49,450 nt of DNA, from the NCBI RefSeq assembly GCF_913775355.1, contig NZ_CAJYIU010000325.1:1-49450 (forward strand). The letters are read 5' to 3'. Below are positions 23,860-33,834 of this stretch, piece by piece (within the stretch, counting starts at the first letter, position 1; the number at the start of each line of letters is the position of its first letter). The notes beneath the pieces are model-generated. The model was not told the origin of the DNA, ran no database searches, and saw nothing but the letters and a program-made list of their open reading frames with translations. The stretch comes from an uncultured Aureimonas sp. Lineage in GTDB: Bacteria; Pseudomonadota; Alphaproteobacteria; Rhizobiales; Rhizobiaceae. The translations under genes were made by a program, and so were the position numbers.

Positions 23860-24904
23860 CTCCACCCGCCGTCTTCTGCTTTTCCTTCGACGACCCACGC
23901 ACTGACGCCATGTGCCGCAACCAATCCTTGACCGGACGAGCCGGCACCCCACCCCAGCGCGCGCCGGCCGGAACATCCCCCGCCACGACACTGACCGCTG
24001 CGATCTGCGCCCCATCGCCGACCGTCACGTGGCCGTTGAAACCTGTCTGACCGCCGATCGATACCCCGTTGCCGATGGTAACGCTGCCGGCGATGCCCAC
24101 CTGGCCGACGATCACGCAGTGCCGACCGATCACCACGTTGTGGGCGACCTGCACGAGATTGTCGATCTTCGTTCCCTCGCCTACAACCGTATCACGAACC
24201 GCGCCGCGGTCGATCGTCGTGTTCGCGCCGACCTCGACGTGATCCTGCAGGATGACACGCCCGATCTGGACCTGCTTGAGGAGCCCATCCGGCCCCGGAA
24301 CGTAGCCGAACCCGTCCTGACCGACGCGCACGCCCGGATGAAGGATGACGTGGTTTCCGATCAGTGCATGCTGGATGCTGACCTGCGGGCCGATGCTGCA
24401 GTTCCGCCCGATCTGGCACCCGGCCGCGATCGTCGCACCGCTCGCGATCACCGTGCCGGCGCCGACCGCTACATCCGGTCCGATCACCGCGAAGGGCTCG
24501 ACCGTGACACCGGCCTCCAGCCGAGCGGAGGGATGGACATTCGCCTGATCGGACACGCCACCGGCCGGGAAACTGCTGCCCGGTGCCAGGGCGTCGGGAT
24601 AGAGCGCCCGGCCCGCGAGCGCGAACGCAACCGCCGGACGCTTCGCAAGAATGGCAACGACGCCGTCCGGCACCAAGGCCGCGAAACGCGGTGCGGTAAT
24701 GACCACGCCGGCGCGCGTTTCCTTCAGCGCCGCCTCGTATCGCAGCGTATCGAAGAAGCTGACGTCGTCAGGCCCCGCATGATCCAGCGACGCGATACCG
24801 CGAACGGTTCGATCGGTGAACCGGTCGTCGACCGAGCCGCCACAGACAGAGGAAAGCTCGGCAAGGGTCATGCCCCTGCCGAGCTGAAAGAACGAAGTGG
24901 CCAT
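23837..24904 (-). CDS. lpxD: UDP-3-O-acylglucosamine N-acyltransferase
   Basis: LpxD adds the amide-linked 3-hydroxyacyl chain to UDP-3-O-acylglucosamine in lipid A synthesis. The 355-residue protein has the N-terminal uridine-binding domain (about 1-110, with [19 protein letters not shown]). A hexapeptide left-handed helix follows, with [15 protein letters not shown] carrying the catalytic His, and then a C-terminal helix. The tail GGDDGNDDA is acidic. It starts 21 bases after the bamA stop, in the canonical bamA-lpxD-fabZ-lpxA order. Confidence 0.96.
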   Translation of the reverse strand: MATSFFQLGRGMTLAELSSVCGGSVDDRFTDRTVRGIASLDHAGPDDVSFFDTLRYEAALKETRAGVVITAPRFAALVPDGVVAILAKRPAVAFALAGRALYPDALAPGSSFPAGGVSDQANVHPSARLEAGVTVEPFAVIGPDVAVGAGTVIASGATIAAGCQIGRNCSIGPQVSIQHALIGNHVILHPGVRVGQDGFGYVPGPDGLLKQVQIGRVILQDHVEVGANTTIDRGAVRDTVVGEGTKIDNLVQVAHNVVIGRHCVIVGQVGIAGSVTIGNGVSIGGQTGFNGHVTVGDGAQIAAVSVVAGDVPAGARWGGVPARPVKDWLRHMASVRGSSKEKQKTAGGDDGNDDA

Positions 24905-24925
24905 CCGAGCCTTGTCTCTCGCCGC

Positions 24926-27343
24926 TCAGAAGCGCGACGAGAAGCCGAACGAAAACTCCTGGGTCCGGTCGTAGTCTTCCTTCGCCAGCGGAACGGCGTA
25001 GTTGACGCGCAGCGGACCGAAGGGCGAGGCCCAGATCAGGCCGACACCGGCCGAGGCGCGCAGGGCGAATTCGTCACCCTGGATGCCGAGCTGGCTGCCG
25101 ACGTTGTCCACGCCCCAGAGCGAACCAGCGTCGGCGAAGGCCGCGCCGCGGAAACCGAAATCACGCGAGACCAGCGGGAGCGGGAAGGTCGCTTCGGCCG
25201 AGGCGTTCACGTAGTTCGTGCCGCCGATCGCGACGCCGTTCTGACGTGGGCCGAGACCCTGGTACTTGAAGCCGCGGACGATGTCCTGGCCCTTGAAGAA
25301 GTTGTCGAACACGCGCAGGTCGTCGCCCAGCGCCGAGACGTTGCCGCCGCCGCCGCTCAGCTGACCGACGACATCGTACTCTTCCGACAGGAGGCTGAAC
25401 CAGGACGCGCGACCCGTGGTGCGGATGAACTGCGCGTCGCCGCCGAGACCCGCGACTTCCTGGCCGACCTGGGCGAAGATACCGTCGCGCGGGTCCTGCT
25501 GGTTATCGAGCGTGTTGTAGGTCAGGGCGTAGGAGATCGACGACGTGGTGTAGGGGCTGTCGCAGATAGCCTGATTGATGATCGGCGACAGCGTGTAGAG
25601 CGGTGCCGTCACTGAGTTGGCGCAGGTCGCGTACTGGAAGGCGCCGTTGGCGACCACCGGGTTGCCGAAGGCGTCGCGCAGCAGGATGCCCTGCTTGTCG
25701 CCGAACGTCTCTTCCTTGTAGTTGTAGGCGATCTGGGCCGTCAGATCCTCGGTGATCGGCGCCGCCAGACGCAGGGCACCGCCCGTGCGCGTGATGTCGT
25801 AGGCCGTCGAGGACGAGTTCTCGGTGCGGTAGATGTCGAAGCCGGCCGCGAGGCGGCGACCAAGGAAGTAAGGCTCGGTGAACGACAGGTTGTAGCTGCG
25901 GGTGCTCTCGCCGAAGCCCGCCGACACCTTCACGAACTGGCCGCGGCCTAGGAAGTTGCGCTCGGTGATGCTGACCTCGGCCACCGGACCGGCGTTCTCG
26001 CCGCCCGTGGTGTAGCCGCCGCCGACCGAGAACTCGCCGGTCGACTGCTCGTCGACCTGCACGATCACGACCACGCGGTCGGGCTGGCTGCCCGGCGCGG
26101 TGGAGACGTTCACGGTCTTGAAGAAGCGCAGGCCTTCGAGGCGCTTCTTGGCGCGCTGCACGAGAACCTGATTGAACGCGTCGCCTTCCGACACGTCGAA
26201 CTCGCGGCGGATGACGTAGTCGCGGGTCTTCGTGTTGCCGCGGACCTCGATGCGCTCGACGTAGGCGCGCGGACCCTGGTCGATGACGTAGTCGATCGAG
26301 ATCGTGTTGTTGGCGAAGTCGCGGTCGCCGCGCGGGGTGACCTGCGCGAAGGCGTAGCCACGGTTGGCGACGGCGTTGGTCAGCGAGACGAGCGACTCTT
26401 CGATCTGCTCGGCGCTGTAGACGTCGCCGGTCTTGGTCTTCAGCTCGCCGCGCAGCGTCTCGCCGTCGATACCCGGAACGGTCGAATCGATGTTGATGTT
26501 GCCGTAGGCGTAGCGCTCGCCTTCGTCGACCGTGATGGTGATGAAGTACTGGTTCTTCGCGGCGTCGAGCTCGGCCACCGACGAGACGATGCGGAAGTCC
26601 GCGTAGCCGCGGTTGAAGTAGAAGCGGCGCAGCGCCTCCTCGTCGGCGCGCAGGCGGTCCTCGTCGTAGATGTCGTTGCGCTGCAGGAAGCTGAAGATGC
26701 CCGACTCGCGCAGCGAGATCACTTCCTTCAGGCGACCGTCGCCGAAGGCGTTGTTGCCGACGAAGTTGATGCTCTCGACGCGGGTGCGATCGCCTTCCTG
26801 AATGTCGAAGACGACGTTGACGCGGTTGCCGTCGGCAGGAACCGTGCGCACCGAAACCACCGCGTCGGAGCGGCCGATGCGGGTGTAGGCGGCGCGGATT
26901 GCGTCGACGTCGGCCTGCGCGGTCGAGGCGTTGTACGGCTCGCGCGTCGCGGTCTGGACGGTCGCAGCGAGCTGCTCGTTCTTGATCTTGTTGTTGCCCT
27001 GGAAGATCACCTCGCCGACGATCTGATTCTCGTCGACCTCGATGATCAGGGAGCCGCTGGACTGGCGGGCGCGCACGTCGGAGAAGAGACCGGTGCCGAA
27101 GAGGCGGGTTACCGCGGCGTCCACATCGGCGTCGGAGACGTTCTGGCCGGCCTTGATCTGCGCCACGTTGCGGACGGTCTCGGCGTCGACGCGCTGGTTT
27201 CCGCGCACCTCGATCCGGTTGACCACGGCGGCGAAAGCTTGGGGCATGGTCCCAAGCTCAAGGGTGATGACCGAAGCTGCCAGAACCGTGGACGAAAGAG
27301 CCGCCGCCGACAGGGCGTTCAAAAGCTTCGATCCAGCCTGCAT
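24926..27343 (-). CDS. bamA: Outer membrane protein assembly factor BamA
   Basis: BamA is the core of the machine that folds beta-barrel proteins into the outer membrane. The 805-residue precursor has a signal peptide ending near MPQAFA (about residue 38). Five POTRA domains follow to about residue 430 (first one starting NRIEVRGNQRVDAETVRNVA). A C-terminal 16-strand barrel ends in FSFGFSSRF with the terminal Phe typical of outer-membrane proteins. The start at 27341-27343 (MQAGSKLLNALSAAALSS) was preferred because it begins the signal peptide directly and has AAGG about ten bases upstream; ATG at 27364 adds seven residues and is possible. It precedes lpxD and follows rseP by 201 bases. Confidence 0.95.
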   Translation of the reverse strand: MQAGSKLLNALSAAALSSTVLAASVITLELGTMPQAFAAVVNRIEVRGNQRVDAETVRNVAQIKAGQNVSDADVDAAVTRLFGTGLFSDVRARQSSGSLIIEVDENQIVGEVIFQGNNKIKNEQLAATVQTATREPYNASTAQADVDAIRAAYTRIGRSDAVVSVRTVPADGNRVNVVFDIQEGDRTRVESINFVGNNAFGDGRLKEVISLRESGIFSFLQRNDIYDEDRLRADEEALRRFYFNRGYADFRIVSSVAELDAAKNQYFITITVDEGERYAYGNINIDSTVPGIDGETLRGELKTKTGDVYSAEQIEESLVSLTNAVANRGYAFAQVTPRGDRDFANNTISIDYVIDQGPRAYVERIEVRGNTKTRDYVIRREFDVSEGDAFNQVLVQRAKKRLEGLRFFKTVNVSTAPGSQPDRVVVIVQVDEQSTGEFSVGGGYTTGGENAGPVAEVSITERNFLGRGQFVKVSAGFGESTRSYNLSFTEPYFLGRRLAAGFDIYRTENSSSTAYDITRTGGALRLAAPITEDLTAQIAYNYKEETFGDKQGILLRDAFGNPVVANGAFQYATCANSVTAPLYTLSPIINQAICDSPYTTSSISYALTYNTLDNQQDPRDGIFAQVGQEVAGLGGDAQFIRTTGRASWFSLLSEEYDVVGQLSGGGGNVSALGDDLRVFDNFFKGQDIVRGFKYQGLGPRQNGVAIGGTNYVNASAEATFPLPLVSRDFGFRGAAFADAGSLWGVDNVGSQLGIQGDEFALRASAGVGLIWASPFGPLRVNYAVPLAKEDYDRTQEFSFGFSSRF

Positions 27344-27445
27344 AGGGCTACTACCTTTTCTCATTCCGCCGATGGCACGAGTGCGAGACTCGGCATGCCC
27401 GTGCGTTTCTATCGGCTTTACGGAGCCGTTCAACCAAACTGGACG

Positions 27446-27462
27446 GATTCCGTTTAGGAATC
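27446..27462. promoter_or_regulatory. Inverted repeat upstream of bamA
   Basis: GATTCC and GGAATC flank a 5-base spacer about 103 bases ahead of the bamA ATG, in the 201-base gap to rseP. It may be an operator or part of a leader. No firm promoter was recognised nearby. Confidence 0.25.
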
Positions 27463-27544
27463 ACAAAACCGTTGCACGGTCGCCACGCCGGCCACCGTTA
27501 TGGTTAACGAACCGCAAACCCCCTCGAATGTCCCCAAATCGACC

Positions 27545-28684
27545 TCAGCCGAGGCTGGATAGGTCGTTCCAGAATGCGAATACCATAAGCATCAGCACCA
27601 GCGCGAGGCCTATCCTGAAGCCGAACTCCTGAACGCGCTCGCTGAGCGGGCGCCCCCGCACCGCTTCGGCCGCGTAGAACATGAGATGGCCGCCATCGAG
27701 CATCGGGATCGGCAGGAGGTTGAGAAGACCGATCGATACCGAGAGGAGCGCTGCGAGATTGAGGAGCGGTGCGATACCGAGCGTCGCCACCTGGCTCGAG
27801 ACCTGTGCGATGCGGATCGGCCCGCCGATCTGGTCGCTCGACTGCGATCCCTTGAAGATGCCGCCGATGAACGAGACGGTCTGTTCCGTCACGAACCAGG
27901 TTTGCGACACGCCGTAGCGCAGCGCCTCGACAGGCCCGAGTTCGCGGGTGCGGAACCCGCTCTGCTCGGCATTAGCGACGACACCGATGACGGCCGTCTT
28001 GAACTCGTTGCCGAAGCCGTCCGTCTGTGCCTGCTCCTGCGGGGTCACGGTGAGCGTGACCGCCTGCCCGCCGCGGTCGATCCCCAGCTGGACCGGCACA
28101 CCGGCGCGCGTCGAGACGTAGCGCTGGAGATCACCGAAATACTCGATCGCCTCCCCGTCCGCGCGCACGATCCGGTCGCCCGGCTGCAGGCCGGCCGCCT
28201 GCGCCGGGGAGCCCGGACGCACCTCGGACACGACGGGATCACCGACGACGATGCCTGTGGAAAACGCCGTTAGGGCGAAGATCGCGACCGCCAGGATGAA
28301 GTTCGCGACAGGGCCCGCGGCGACGGTCGCGGCCCGGCGGCCGACGCTCGCCGTATGAAACGCGCCGCCCCGCTCCTCGACGCTCATGCGGCCCAGCGCT
28401 GCATGGTCGGGCACGCTCGCCGCGTTCTCGTCGCCGAAGAACTTGACGTATCCCCCGAGCGGAATCGCACAGAGCTTCCAGCGCGTGCCGTGCCGGTCGT
28501 TGAATCCGATCAGCTCAGGGCCGAACCCGACGGAGAAGGCGAGGATGCGAATGCCGGACCAGCGGCCGACGAGATAGTGACCGAGTTCATGAAAGAAGAC
28601 GATCACGGTCAGGACGAACAGGAACGGTACGACGCGGATCAGCGCGGTATCCCAGATCGTCGACCACCAGCCTTCGAGGCCCAT
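27545..28684 (-). CDS. rseP: RIP metalloprotease RseP (site-2 protease)
   Basis: RseP is an inner-membrane zinc protease that cuts anti-sigma factors and remnant signal peptides within the membrane. The 379-residue protein has the zinc motif HELGH at 32-36 inside the first membrane segment and the FGPELIGFNDRHGTRWKLCAIPLGGYVKFFGD loop region. One PDZ-like domain (about 115-220, with PGSPAQAAGLQPGDRI) is present, and the third zinc ligand lies in MLDGGHL near residue 330. I chose ATG at 28682-28684 because AGGTGAG lies just upstream; a GTG three codons earlier is less likely. dxr, which often precedes rseP, is absent. Confidence 0.95.
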   Translation of the reverse strand: MGLEGWWSTIWDTALIRVVPFLFVLTVIVFFHELGHYLVGRWSGIRILAFSVGFGPELIGFNDRHGTRWKLCAIPLGGYVKFFGDENAASVPDHAALGRMSVEERGGAFHTASVGRRAATVAAGPVANFILAVAIFALTAFSTGIVVGDPVVSEVRPGSPAQAAGLQPGDRIVRADGEAIEYFGDLQRYVSTRAGVPVQLGIDRGGQAVTLTVTPQEQAQTDGFGNEFKTAVIGVVANAEQSGFRTRELGPVEALRYGVSQTWFVTEQTVSFIGGIFKGSQSSDQIGGPIRIAQVSSQVATLGIAPLLNLAALLSVSIGLLNLLPIPMLDGGHLMFYAAEAVRGRPLSERVQEFGFRIGLALVLMLMVFAFWNDLSSLG

Positions 28685-28843
28685 TCCACTCACCTACGTC
28701 GTTCCGGGGCGCGTTCGCGCACCTCGCCGGGAAATGCGCATCCTGTACGAGCGGAATTGACGCCGGCTCACCGGAATGGACGCAACTGTCCGTATCACTG
28801 GACTCGGCGGCGATGTCACGCCGTCGAAGAGCCGTGACCGGGT
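28685..28843. other. Gap between cdsA and rseP, no gene
   Basis: These 159 bases hold no credible gene and no recognisable dxr remnant. An inverted repeat GTCACG/CGTGAC with a 12-base loop lies at 28815-28838, just after the cdsA stop. In many relatives dxr occupies this position. Confidence 0.5.
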
Positions 28844-29695
28844 CTAGAGACGGAATATGGCTCTTGCGGGATGTTCTGCGCCTGCGACCAACATGCCGAA
28901 GACCCACGCGGCACCCGCCGCGAAGATCAGGGCGTCGATGCGGTCCATCAACCCGCCATGGCCGGGAATGAGGCGCCCGGAGTCCTTCACGCCAAAGCGC
29001 CGCTTGACCCAGGACTCATACAGATCGCCCGCCTGCCCGACGATCGACAGGATGATGCTGAGGACGACGACCAGCGCTCCGACCGAACCGACCAGCCAAT
29101 AAGCGTAGAGGGCGCCAAACCCGACGCCGGCCACCAGCCCGCCAAGGGCGCCGGAGATGGTCTTCTTCGGCGAGACCATGGGCAGGAGTTTCGGCCCGCC
29201 GATCATGCGACCGGTGAAATAGGCGAGCACGTCGGTCGCCCAGACGACGCAGATGATGAGGCCGAGGACCGCCAAGCCTTCGGCGCCGTCGTCACGCAGG
29301 AGCCCGGGCGCCAGCCCGGCAAGCGCCGAATAGCCGAGGCCGGTCATCACCCAATCGGCCTTGCGCTCTCCGCGGTCGACAAGCGCGATGAAGCCGATCG
29401 ACAGGAGAATGATCGCCACCGCGACCGCATGGAAGCCGAGGAAGAAGGCCATAAGGCTGACGAACAGCGCGCGGCGTGCGAAGAGGTAGATGTCGCCGGC
29501 GCGCTTGCCGCGCGTCATCCGCATCCATTCGTCGAAGACGATGATGCAGGTGGCGACGCACAAGATTCGGAAGGCCGCGCCACCTGCGAAGGTCAGGAGG
29601 AGGATCGCGGTACCGAGGATCAGCGCGGAGATCAGCCGAGATTTGAGGTCGGTCCAGGTCGCGTTGGCGACGAGTCGTCCGAGGCCCAATCCCAT
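28844..29695 (-). CDS. cdsA: Phosphatidate cytidylyltransferase
   Basis: CdsA makes CDP-diacylglycerol from phosphatidate and CTP (the CTP product of pyrG), feeding all phospholipid synthesis. The 283-residue protein has about seven membrane segments. It carries the family signature at its C-terminal side: [20 protein letters not shown] followed by [12 protein letters not shown] and then [20 protein letters not shown] with [15 protein letters not shown]. It starts five bases after the uppS stop (ATG at 29693-29695), so the two are coupled. Confidence 0.95.
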   Translation of the reverse strand: MGLGLGRLVANATWTDLKSRLISALILGTAILLLTFAGGAAFRILCVATCIIVFDEWMRMTRGKRAGDIYLFARRALFVSLMAFFLGFHAVAVAIILLSIGFIALVDRGERKADWVMTGLGYSALAGLAPGLLRDDGAEGLAVLGLIICVVWATDVLAYFTGRMIGGPKLLPMVSPKKTISGALGGLVAGVGFGALYAYWLVGSVGALVVVLSIILSIVGQAGDLYESWVKRRFGVKDSGRLIPGHGGLMDRIDALIFAAGAAWVFGMLVAGAEHPARAIFRL

Positions 29696-29699
29696 CGCG

Positions 29700-30428
29700 T
29701 CAGGACGCGATCTCTTGCGAGAGTCCGCCGAAGCGGCGATCCCTCAAGGAATACTCGCGCACGGTCTCCGAGAAGATCGCCTCATCGAAATCGGGCCAGT
29801 AGCAGGGCAGGAACGCGAACTCGGAATAGGCCGCCTGCCACAGCAGGAAGTTCGAAAGCCGCAGCTCGCCGCTGGTGCGGATGATGAGATCGGGGTCCGG
29901 GATGCCGGCCGTGTCGAGATGCGCGTCGAGAAACTCGGGCGTCACCGCTTCGACCGTCGTTTCCCCGGCGACGAGCTTCTCGGCGATGCGGCGCATGGCG
30001 CGGGCGATCTCGTCCCGCGCGCCGTAATTGAACGCGACGAGCAGGGTGTTGCGGTCGTTGCCGACCGTCAGTTCCTCGGCCTCCTCAAGCAAGCCCCGCA
30101 CGTCCGGCGGCAGGTTGTCCCGCTCGCCGATGACGCGCACACGCACGCCCTCGCGGTGAAGCTCGGCAAGGTCGCGGCGAATGAAGAACTTGAGGAGGCG
30201 CAGGATTTCACCCACCTCCTCCTGCGGTCGCTTCCAGTTCTCCGAGGAGAAGGCAAAGAGGGTCAGGTACTCGATGCCGAGTTCGCGGGCCGTGCGGACG
30301 GCTTGGCGGACGGCTTCCACGCCGCGCCGGTGTCCCATGGTTCGCGGCAGGCCGCGAGCCTTCGCCCAGCGACCGTTACCGTCCATGATGATGGCGACAT
30401 GCCTGGGATGCCGCACCTGATCAGCCAT
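29700..30428 (-). CDS. uppS: Undecaprenyl diphosphate synthase (isoprenyl transferase)
   Basis: UppS extends farnesyl diphosphate with isopentenyl units in cis to form the C55 carrier of peptidoglycan and O-antigen synthesis. The 242-residue protein has [20 protein letters not shown] with the catalytic Asp16, [15 protein letters not shown], and the C-terminal [19 protein letters not shown] and [11 protein letters not shown]. All signature motifs are intact. It lies between frr (45 bases upstream) and cdsA. Its isoprene substrates need the MEP pathway, whose dxr gene is not at this locus. Confidence 0.97.
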   Translation of the reverse strand: MADQVRHPRHVAIIMDGNGRWAKARGLPRTMGHRRGVEAVRQAVRTARELGIEYLTLFAFSSENWKRPQEEVGEILRLLKFFIRRDLAELHREGVRVRVIGERDNLPPDVRGLLEEAEELTVGNDRNTLLVAFNYGARDEIARAMRRIAEKLVAGETTVEAVTPEFLDAHLDTAGIPDPDLIIRTSGELRLSNFLLWQAAYSEFAFLPCYWPDFDEAIFSETVREYSLRDRRFGGLSQEIAS

Positions 30429-30472
30429 CGTCTCCGCCCGTCCTGAATCCGCCGCCGCCGACTCCGGACAGC

Positions 30473-31030
30473 CTATACCTGCATGATTTCCGCTTCCTTC
30501 ACCGAAAGCGCCTTGTCGATTTCGGTGATGGTCTCGTCCGTCATCTTCTGGATCTTTTCCGCGATGACGCGGCTGTCGTCCTGGCTGGTGTCGCCGTCCT
30601 TCTCGGACTTCTTCAGCGTGTCCATGCCATCGCGGCGCACGTGACGGGCGGCGACGCGAGCGTTCTCGCCATAGGTATGCGCGACCTTGACCAGCTCCTT
30701 GCGGCGCTGCTCATTCAGTTCGGGCAGCGGAATGCGCAGCGTGGTGCCGTCGGTGATGGGGTTGAGGCCGAGGCTCGATTCGCGGATCGCGCGCTCGACG
30801 GCGCCGACCATCGACTTGTCCCAGACGGACACGGAGACCATGCGCGGCTCCGGCACCGACACGTTGGCGACCTGCGTCAGCGGCATGGACGAGCCGTAGG
30901 CCTGCACGACGATCGGATCCAGAAGGTTCGCCGACGCGCGGCCGGTGCGAAGGCCCGCGAGATCGCCCTTGAACGAGGTGATCGCGCCATCCATGCGACG
31001 CTTCAGTTCGTTGAGGTCGGGAGCGGCCAT
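30473..31030 (-). CDS. frr: Ribosome recycling factor
   Basis: Frr splits post-termination ribosomes together with EF-G. The 185-residue length is normal. It begins [19 protein letters not shown] and shows [44 protein letters not shown], and a final helix with KEAEIMQV. The ATG at 31028-31030 has AAAGGA about seven bases upstream; an earlier ATG adds 24 unrelated residues. It follows pyrH by 40 bases in the usual rpsB-tsf-pyrH-frr order. Confidence 0.97.
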   Translation of the reverse strand: MAAPDLNELKRRMDGAITSFKGDLAGLRTGRASANLLDPIVVQAYGSSMPLTQVANVSVPEPRMVSVSVWDKSMVGAVERAIRESSLGLNPITDGTTLRIPLPELNEQRRKELVKVAHTYGENARVAARHVRRDGMDTLKKSEKDGDTSQDDSRVIAEKIQKMTDETITEIDKALSVKEAEIMQV

Positions 31031-31070
31031 TGCGGTTCCTTTCTGATGGTCTTCGTCTTGTCTGGGCGGA

Positions 31071-31784
31071 TTAGTCGGTGACGATGGTCGAGCGCCCGCC
31101 ACCGGTGAGGATGCGCGCGAACTCGCCCTTTTCGTGAAGCGAGAAGACGACGATCGGAATATGGTTCTCGCGCGCCAATGCGACAGCCGTCACGTCCATG
31201 ACGGCAAGGCCCTTCGACAGGACCTCGTCGTGGGTCAGCTGCTCGAAGCGGGTGGCGTCGGGCACGAGCTTCGGGTCGGCGCTGTAGATCCCGTCGACCT
31301 GCGTGCCCTTGAAGAGGGCGGTCGCGCCCATCTCGGCAGCACGCAGGGCTGCGGCGGAATCGGTGGTGAAGAAAGGGTTGCCGGTGCCGCCCGCGAAGAT
31401 CACGACCCGGCCGGCGCTGGCATGCGCCAGAGCCGCGCGCTGCGAGAAGCTCTCGCACAGTTCCGGCATCGCGATCGCCGACAGCACGATCGCGTCGACG
31501 CCGAGCTTCATCAGCGAGGTGCGCAGGGCCATCGCGTTGATGACGGTCGCCAGCATGCCCATGTGGTCGCCGGTCACCCGGTCGCCGCCCTTCGACGCGA
31601 CGGCGACGCCGCGGAAGATGTTGCCGCCGCCGATGACGACCGAAATCTCGACGCCGAGGTCGCGGGCTTCCTTGATGTCGGCGGCGATGCGATCGGCCAC
31701 CGCGACATCGATGCCGAACCCCTGCCCGCCCATCAGCGCTTCGCCGGAAACCTTCAGAAGAACGCGCGTGAAACGGATCGCCAT
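31071..31784 (-). CDS. pyrH: Uridylate kinase
   Basis: PyrH phosphorylates UMP to UDP, an essential step that supplies both nucleic acids and UDP-sugars for the envelope genes next to it. The 237-residue amino-acid-kinase fold protein has [47 protein letters not shown], and [23 protein letters not shown]. All are family signatures. It lies 40 bases before frr and 104 bases after tsf, a gap with a long hairpin. Confidence 0.97.
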   Translation of the reverse strand: MAIRFTRVLLKVSGEALMGGQGFGIDVAVADRIAADIKEARDLGVEISVVIGGGNIFRGVAVASKGGDRVTGDHMGMLATVINAMALRTSLMKLGVDAIVLSAIAMPELCESFSQRAALAHASAGRVVIFAGGTGNPFFTTDSAAALRAAEMGATALFKGTQVDGIYSADPKLVPDATRFEQLTHDEVLSKGLAVMDVTAVALARENHIPIVVFSLHEKGEFARILTGGGRSTIVTD

Positions 31785-31821
31785 GGAATGTCCTTCGGAT
31801 GATGCCGGCTTGCGATACAGG

Positions 31822-31852
31822 AAGGGCGCCCGCTTCTCAAGCGGACGCCCTT
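31822..31852 (-). other. Long hairpin between tsf and pyrH
   Basis: AAGGGCG-C-CCGCTT and AAGCGG-A-CGCCCTT pair around CTC: 13 pairs with one mismatch. It lies 37 bases after the tsf stop. The minus-strand sequence after it (CCTGTATC) has no T-run, so it may be a partial terminator, attenuator or processing site that lowers pyrH-frr relative to rpsB-tsf. Confidence 0.45.
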
Positions 31853-31888
31853 TCCCAGTTCCATGAAGGAAGAAAGCTTAGGAAACGC

Positions 31889-32815
31889 TTACTTCTTGCC
31901 GGCAGCCGCCGCGACTTCCGCCGCGAAGTCGCTCTGATCGCGCTCGATGCCTTCGCCGAGGGCGAAGCGCACGAAGCCGACGATCTTCGCCGGAGCGCCG
32001 AAGTCCTTGGCGCCGGCCTCGAGGGCCTTCTCGACCGTGAAGTCGGGGTTGATGACGAAGTTCTGCTTCAGGAGGACGACCTCCTCGTAGAACTTGCGCA
32101 TGCGGCCCTCGACCATCTTCTCGATGATCGCTTCCGGCTTGCCGGACTCGCGCGCCTGCTCCGAGAAGATCGCCTTCTCGCGCTCGGCGGTGGCCGGGTC
32201 GACTTCGCCGTCCGTCAGCGCCAGCGGGTTGGTCGCGGCGACGTGCATGGCGACCTGACGGCCGAAGGCAGTCAGGGCGGCCTTGTCGCCGGTCGACTCG
32301 ATAGCGACCAGCACGCCCAGCTTGCCGAGGCCGTCGGCGATCTGGTTGTGGATGTAGGTCGCGACCACGCCGTTGGAGACCGTGAGCTTGGCCGAGCGGC
32401 GCAGGGTCATGTTCTCGCCGATCGTGGCGACCGCGTCCTTGATCGTGTCGACGACGCTCTTGCCGGTATCGGAAAGGGTCGAGGCGCCGGTCGCATCGAC
32501 CGAACCGTCGGTGCCGAGAGCAGCCTGCGCGACGTTGCGCACGAGCGCCTGGAATGCGTCGTTGCGGGCGACGAAGTCGGTCTCGGAGTTCACCTCGACC
32601 ACGACGGCGCTGTTGTCGCCGCTGGCGACACCCACGAGGCCCTCGGCCGCCGTGCGGCTCGACTTCTTGTCGGCCTTGGCGATACCCTTGGCACGCAGCC
32701 AGTCGATCGCGGCTTCCATGTCTCCGTTGGTCTCGGCCAGTGCGGCCTTGCAGTCCATCATGCCTGCGCCGGTCTTCTCGCGCAGTTCCTTCACCATCGA
32801 AGCGGAGATCGTCAT
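31889..32815 (-). CDS. tsf: Elongation factor Ts
   Basis: EF-Ts is the guanine-nucleotide exchange factor of EF-Tu. The 308-residue protein has the N-terminal UBA-like domain with [22 protein letters not shown] and [20 protein letters not shown], then the core domain with [19 protein letters not shown] second core subdomain with [10 protein letters not shown] follows. Length and motifs are typical of the bacterial type. It follows rpsB by 105 bases, a gap holding a strong hairpin at 32880-32903. Confidence 0.97.
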   Translation of the reverse strand: MTISASMVKELREKTGAGMMDCKAALAETNGDMEAAIDWLRAKGIAKADKKSSRTAAEGLVGVASGDNSAVVVEVNSETDFVARNDAFQALVRNVAQAALGTDGSVDATGASTLSDTGKSVVDTIKDAVATIGENMTLRRSAKLTVSNGVVATYIHNQIADGLGKLGVLVAIESTGDKAALTAFGRQVAMHVAATNPLALTDGEVDPATAEREKAIFSEQARESGKPEAIIEKMVEGRMRKFYEEVVLLKQNFVINPDFTVEKALEAGAKDFGAPAKIVGFVRFALGEGIERDQSDFAAEVAAAAGKK

Positions 32816-32879
32816 GAATTGGCCTCTATCAGAAAAAGAAACGGCGCACGGCTTCTGCGGGAAGGAGTGCGCCAGTCCT

Positions 32880-32903
32880 GTGACGGCGCGGTGACGCCGT
32901 CAC
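32880..32903 (-). other. Hairpin between rpsB and tsf
   Basis: GTGACGGCG and CGCCGTCAC pair perfectly around a 6-base loop, 17 bases after the rpsB stop. There is no T-run after it. It could be an RNA-processing or partial termination element that sets the rpsB to tsf ratio. Confidence 0.45.
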
Positions 32904-32920
32904 AACGATGGTGGGTCGGA

Positions 32921-33715
32921 TCAGGCGGCCGAAGCAGCCTGCTCCTCGGAAGCCGTCTCGGGCTCGTCGAGCGTCTCTTCCATCGGCGCCTCTTCCATGG
33001 CGCCGAGATCGACGCCCATGGAGCCCTGCTGACGGGCGATGCCGTCGACCGCCGAACGGGCGATCAGGTCGCAGTAGAGCGAGATGGCGCGGGCCGCGTC
33101 GTCGTTGCCGGGGATCGGGTAGTCGATGCGGGAAGGATCGCAGTTCGAATCGACGATGGCGACGACCGGGATGCCGAGACGCTTGGCCTCGTCGATCGCG
33201 ATCGCTTCCTTGTTGGTGTCGATGATGAAGATCATATCCGGCACGCCGCCCATGTCCTTGATGCCGCCGAGCGCGCGGTCGAGCTTGTCGCGCTCGCGCT
33301 GCAGGGTGAGGCGCTCCTTCTTGGTGAAGCCGTGGGCTTCGCCGGCCAGGAGCTCGTCCAGCTTGCGCAGGCGCTGGATCGAGTTGGAGATGGTCTTCCA
33401 GTTCGTCAGCATGCCGCCGAGCCAGCGGGCGTTGACGTAGTACTGGGCCGAGCGGTTGGCGGCGTCGGCGATGATTTCCGAAGCCTGGCGCTTGGTGCCG
33501 ACGAAGAGCACGCGGCCGCCCTTGGCGACGGTGTCCGACACCGCCTGCAGGGCGCGGTGCAGCATCGGCACCGTCTGCGCGAGGTCGATGATGTGGATAT
33601 TGTTGCGCGCGCCGAAGATGAACGGCGCCATCTTCGGGTTCCAGCGGTGGGTCTGGTGACCGAAGTGAACGCCCGCCTCGAGCAGCTGACGCATGGAGTA
33701 GTCTGGCAGAGCCAT
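32921..33715 (-). CDS. rpsB: 30S ribosomal protein S2
   Basis: S2 binds late to the 30S subunit and is needed with S1 for initiation. The 264-residue protein starts [20 protein letters not shown] and has [44 protein letters not shown], and [19 protein letters not shown]. An acidic Glu-rich tail of about 25 residues closes the protein, common in the order. AAGGA lies about five bases before the ATG. It heads the rpsB-tsf-pyrH-frr cluster; a likely promoter and structured leader lie upstream. Confidence 0.98.
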   Translation of the reverse strand: MALPDYSMRQLLEAGVHFGHQTHRWNPKMAPFIFGARNNIHIIDLAQTVPMLHRALQAVSDTVAKGGRVLFVGTKRQASEIIADAANRSAQYYVNARWLGGMLTNWKTISNSIQRLRKLDELLAGEAHGFTKKERLTLQRERDKLDRALGGIKDMGGVPDMIFIIDTNKEAIAIDEAKRLGIPVVAIVDSNCDPSRIDYPIPGNDDAARAISLYCDLIARSAVDGIARQQGSMGVDLGAMEEAPMEETLDEPETASEEQAASAA

Positions 33716-33730
33716 GATCGTTTTCCTTGA

Positions 33731-33779
33731 CCGGTTTATGCCTCCACGGAAAGAAGCGGCCGACGGCCGCCACCGGAGG
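33731..33779 (-). promoter_or_regulatory. Structured rpsB leader element
   Basis: On the minus strand an outer stem CCTCC/GGAGG encloses an inner stem GCGGCC-GTC-GGCCGC (33756-33770). The element lies between the candidate promoter and the rpsB ATG and ends 15 bases before it. rpsB leaders are feedback-controlled by S2 in several bacteria; whether this fold does that is inference. Confidence 0.35.
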
Positions 33780-33834
33780 GAAGAAAGAACTCACGCTCTT
33801 CCGATGCCCAACTTCCGTGTGTGGAATGTCGGCG

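Noticed and set aside
24905-24925. A missing skp/ompH gene between bamA and lpxD
   Set aside because: Absence of skp between bamA and lpxD is common in Hyphomicrobiales and needs no special explanation.
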